Translations under genes and position numbers: made by a program
Shown: one piece after another, positions 6,404 through 8,070 of the stretch
How positions within the stretch are numbered: position 1 is the first letter of the stretch
Layout of the letters: each line of letters begins with the position of its first letter
The notes under the pieces: model-generated
What the model saw: the letters and a program-made list of their open reading frames with translations, nothing else
Told to the model about the DNA's origin: nothing
Databases searched by the model: none
DNA from: Gammaproteobacteria bacterium
GTDB taxonomy: Bacteria; Pseudomonadota; Gammaproteobacteria; SZUA-229
Assembly: GCA_029880105.1 (NCBI GenBank)
Contig: JAOUPA010000090.1
Coordinates: 1 to 8,070, forward strand
DNA length: 8,070 nucleotides
Reading direction: 5' to 3'

Positions 6404-8070
6404 TTATCCAACTTTCCCTGGATAATCAGCAATACCTGGATTGTCGACAACGCCGATCAACTCGGGGTGATTGATTTTTTTAAGTCTCAGGACATTATCC
6501 TTGTCTTTATTTGCCACAATGTAGTCACGAACTACGTCCCACATCAGGCGACCATCAGGTGTGCGATCGACCAGTGCCCAGCCTGACACCTTGTAGATTT
6601 TATCATCTAGCAACGGCTCACCGTTATCAAGCCTGACATTTGTGATGCGCTTGAAGAGTTCTTTGGAAGGGTCGATAGCGTAATCGAGCCCGCCGACACG
6701 TACCATATCACCACCAGACTGTAGATAAGGATCAGGATCGAACAAATTGTCTGCAACTTGCTCAAGAATCATCTTCACATCTGCACCTTGCATATCAACG
6801 ACATAGGTTTCACCATAGGTCATCGAGCACTGGGTCATGACATCTTCCATGGTGATCCATTCGCCTTCCAACGTGGTTGTACCCCAGCGTACGCCTGCAG
6901 ACATGGAGATATCGGCCTTGTGCTCCCATCTCAGGGCATTACAAAGCACCTGATCCCAGGTACCCATGAAGTTGCCACGACGGTAAAGCGTACGGTCAGC
7001 AATTGCCAATTTCTCATCAAGAATTTCCTTAAAGGTCTTACCAAGTCGTAGCTCACTATAGAAACGATCATTGGCGCGGCTTTCGACAATGTTTTCATCG
7101 TATTCGGTATTACGCATCTGATCGATATAGGCTTGCATCTCCTTATCTGCTGGCAGGGCATCTGAGAATACCGGCAGCATGTGGTAGTGCATATCTTTGA
7201 TTTCACCGTCCTGGATATCGAAATCCATTACGCCGATGAATTTACCGTTGGAGCCAGCATTTGTTACCCAGCAGGTATTACCAGCAACATTTTTGACCTT
7301 GATTGGTTGTGGAATGCCATCGTGAGTGTGACCACCAAAAACAGCGTTCAGGCCGGGAATGCGCTCGGCCATTTTTATATCGACGTCCATGCCATTGTGT
7401 GAAAGCAGGACTATGGCATCGGGGTTTTCATCTTCTCTGATCTGTTCGGCCAGCTCAATCATGTCATCTTCGCGCAAACCAAATGACCAGTCAGGGAAAA
7501 ACTCCTTAGGGTTAGCATTGGCAGTACGTGGGAAGGCCTGACCAATAATGGCGATGCGCGCACCGCCAACATTTTTAATCACATATGGCTGAAAAGCATG
7601 ACCAGTATCCTCGTCGTACAAGCCTCGACCATCAAACTGTTCTACCAGTGTTTCATATTCACCACTCATTAGTGATTTTTCTTTAACACGAACATTCTGG
7701 CCAATGAAGTCGCCTTTAAAGAGTGCGACATTACTCAGCACTTCGTTTTCTTTATAGGTAAATTCCCAGTGGCCGACCATGACATCAACGCCAAGAATAT
7801 TTGAGGCCTCAACCATATCGACGCCACGTGTCCATAGTGAGGTACCAGAACCCTGCCAGAGATCACCGCCATCAAGTGTTATGGTATTGCTTCTGTCGCC
7901 AGCTTCTTTTCGCAGCATATCCAGCAGGGTTTTTATGTGAGCGTAACCGCCCATACGACCATATTGTTTGGCACTATTTTCAAAATCAAGATAGGTGTAG
8001 GCATAAGACTCTGGCGTACCAGGCTTGAATTTCATTTCTTTGAGGAATTTCTCTCCAACGACATGTGGTG
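6404..8070 (-). CDS. soxB: Thiosulfohydrolase SoxB, N-terminal part beyond the right edge
   Basis: SoxB is the periplasmic dimanganese enzyme of the Sox pathway that hydrolyses the sulfone group from SoxY-bound thiosulfate as sulfate. About 554 residues are visible. The ATG at 8035 is internal, because the frame continues upstream as PHVVGEKFLKE, a family-like stretch, to the edge; the signal peptide and first metal-binding motif are missing. Numbering from the Met at 8035: DGGDLWQGS (55-63), GHWEFTY (88-94, typical of SoxB where 5'-nucleotidases have GNHEFD), SHNGMDVD (212-219) and GGHTHDGIP (234-242) belong to the metallophosphatase domain. NAGSNGKF (259-266), YRRGNF (351-356), VRWGTT (382-387) and GGDMVRVGG (441-449) lead into and span the C-terminal domain. 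Several usually invariant residues differ (see findings). The gene ends at the shared terminator. No other sox gene is visible downstream. A general 5'-nucleotidase is unlikely given the SoxB-type motifs. Confidence 0.9.
   Translation of the reverse strand, partial: PHVVGEKFLKEMKFKPGTPESYAYTYLDFENSAKQYGRMGGYAHIKTLLDMLRKEAGDRSNTITLDGGDLWQGSGTSLWTRGVDMVEASNILGVDVMVGHWEFTYKENEVLSNVALFKGDFIGQNVRVKEKSLMSGEYETLVEQFDGRGLYDEDTGHAFQPYVIKNVGGARIAIIGQAFPRTANANPKEFFPDWSFGLREDDMIELAEQIREDENPDAIVLLSHNGMDVDIKMAERIPGLNAVFGGHTHDGIPQPIKVKNVAGNTCWVTNAGSNGKFIGVMDFDIQDGEIKDMHYHMLPVFSDALPADKEMQAYIDQMRNTEYDENIVESRANDRFYSELRLGKTFKEILDEKLAIADRTLYRRGNFMGTWDQVLCNALRWEHKADISMSAGVRWGTTTLEGEWITMEDVMTQCSMTYGETYVVDMQGADVKMILEQVADNLFDPDPYLQSGGDMVRVGGLDYAIDPSKELFKRITNVRLDNGEPLLDDKIYKVSGWALVDRTPDGRLMWDVVRDYIVANKDKDNVLRLKKINHPELIGVVDNPGIADYPGKVG

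Noticed and set aside
6404..8035. A complete 543-residue protein starting at the Met at 8035
   Set aside because: The frame continues upstream with SoxB-like sequence (PHVVGEKFLKE), and SoxB needs an N-terminal metal motif and export signal that lie beyond the right edge.
1..8070. CRISPR arrays, insertion sequences, other tRNA or rRNA genes
   Set aside because: No spaced direct repeats, transposase sequence, terminal inverted repeats or further RNA gene signatures were seen on either strand.

Overview
The window looks like ordinary chromosome from a sulfur-oxidising gammaproteobacterium. Four things point that way: the transfer-messenger RNA encodes the tag ANDDNYALAA, close to the E. coli tag; purL is the long single-chain form; an intact msrPQ pair is present; and a soxB gene marks periplasmic thiosulfate oxidation. 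The genus cannot be read from the sequence.

Layout from left to right. Positions 1-65 hold no recognisable gene. An intrinsic terminator (66-95) and the tmRNA gene ssrA (102-462) lie on the minus strand, with a perfect -10 box at 509-514. purL (625-4509) is divergent from ssrA and separated from it by about 160 bases. A strong hairpin follows purL, then msrP (4633-5583) and msrQ (5585-6184), one base apart and clearly an operon. Next comes an AT-rich, gene-free stretch (6185-6349) with a 14-bp hairpin. A bidirectional terminator (6350-6387) serves msrPQ on one side and the convergent soxB on the other. soxB (6404 to beyond the right edge, minus strand) lacks its N-terminal part in this window.

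The genes serve separate jobs: ribosome rescue (ssrA), the fourth step of purine synthesis (purL), repair of oxidised methionine in periplasmic proteins (msrPQ), and release of sulfate from SoxYZ-bound thiosulfate (soxB). The last two both act in the periplasm, and a functional link between them is only a suggestion from adjacency.

No clearly new system was found. The observations most worth checking are a SoxB with substitutions at several normally invariant motifs and a probable extra segment, and a hairpin in the msrPQ 3' region whose only imperfect pairs are G-U in the + strand RNA.
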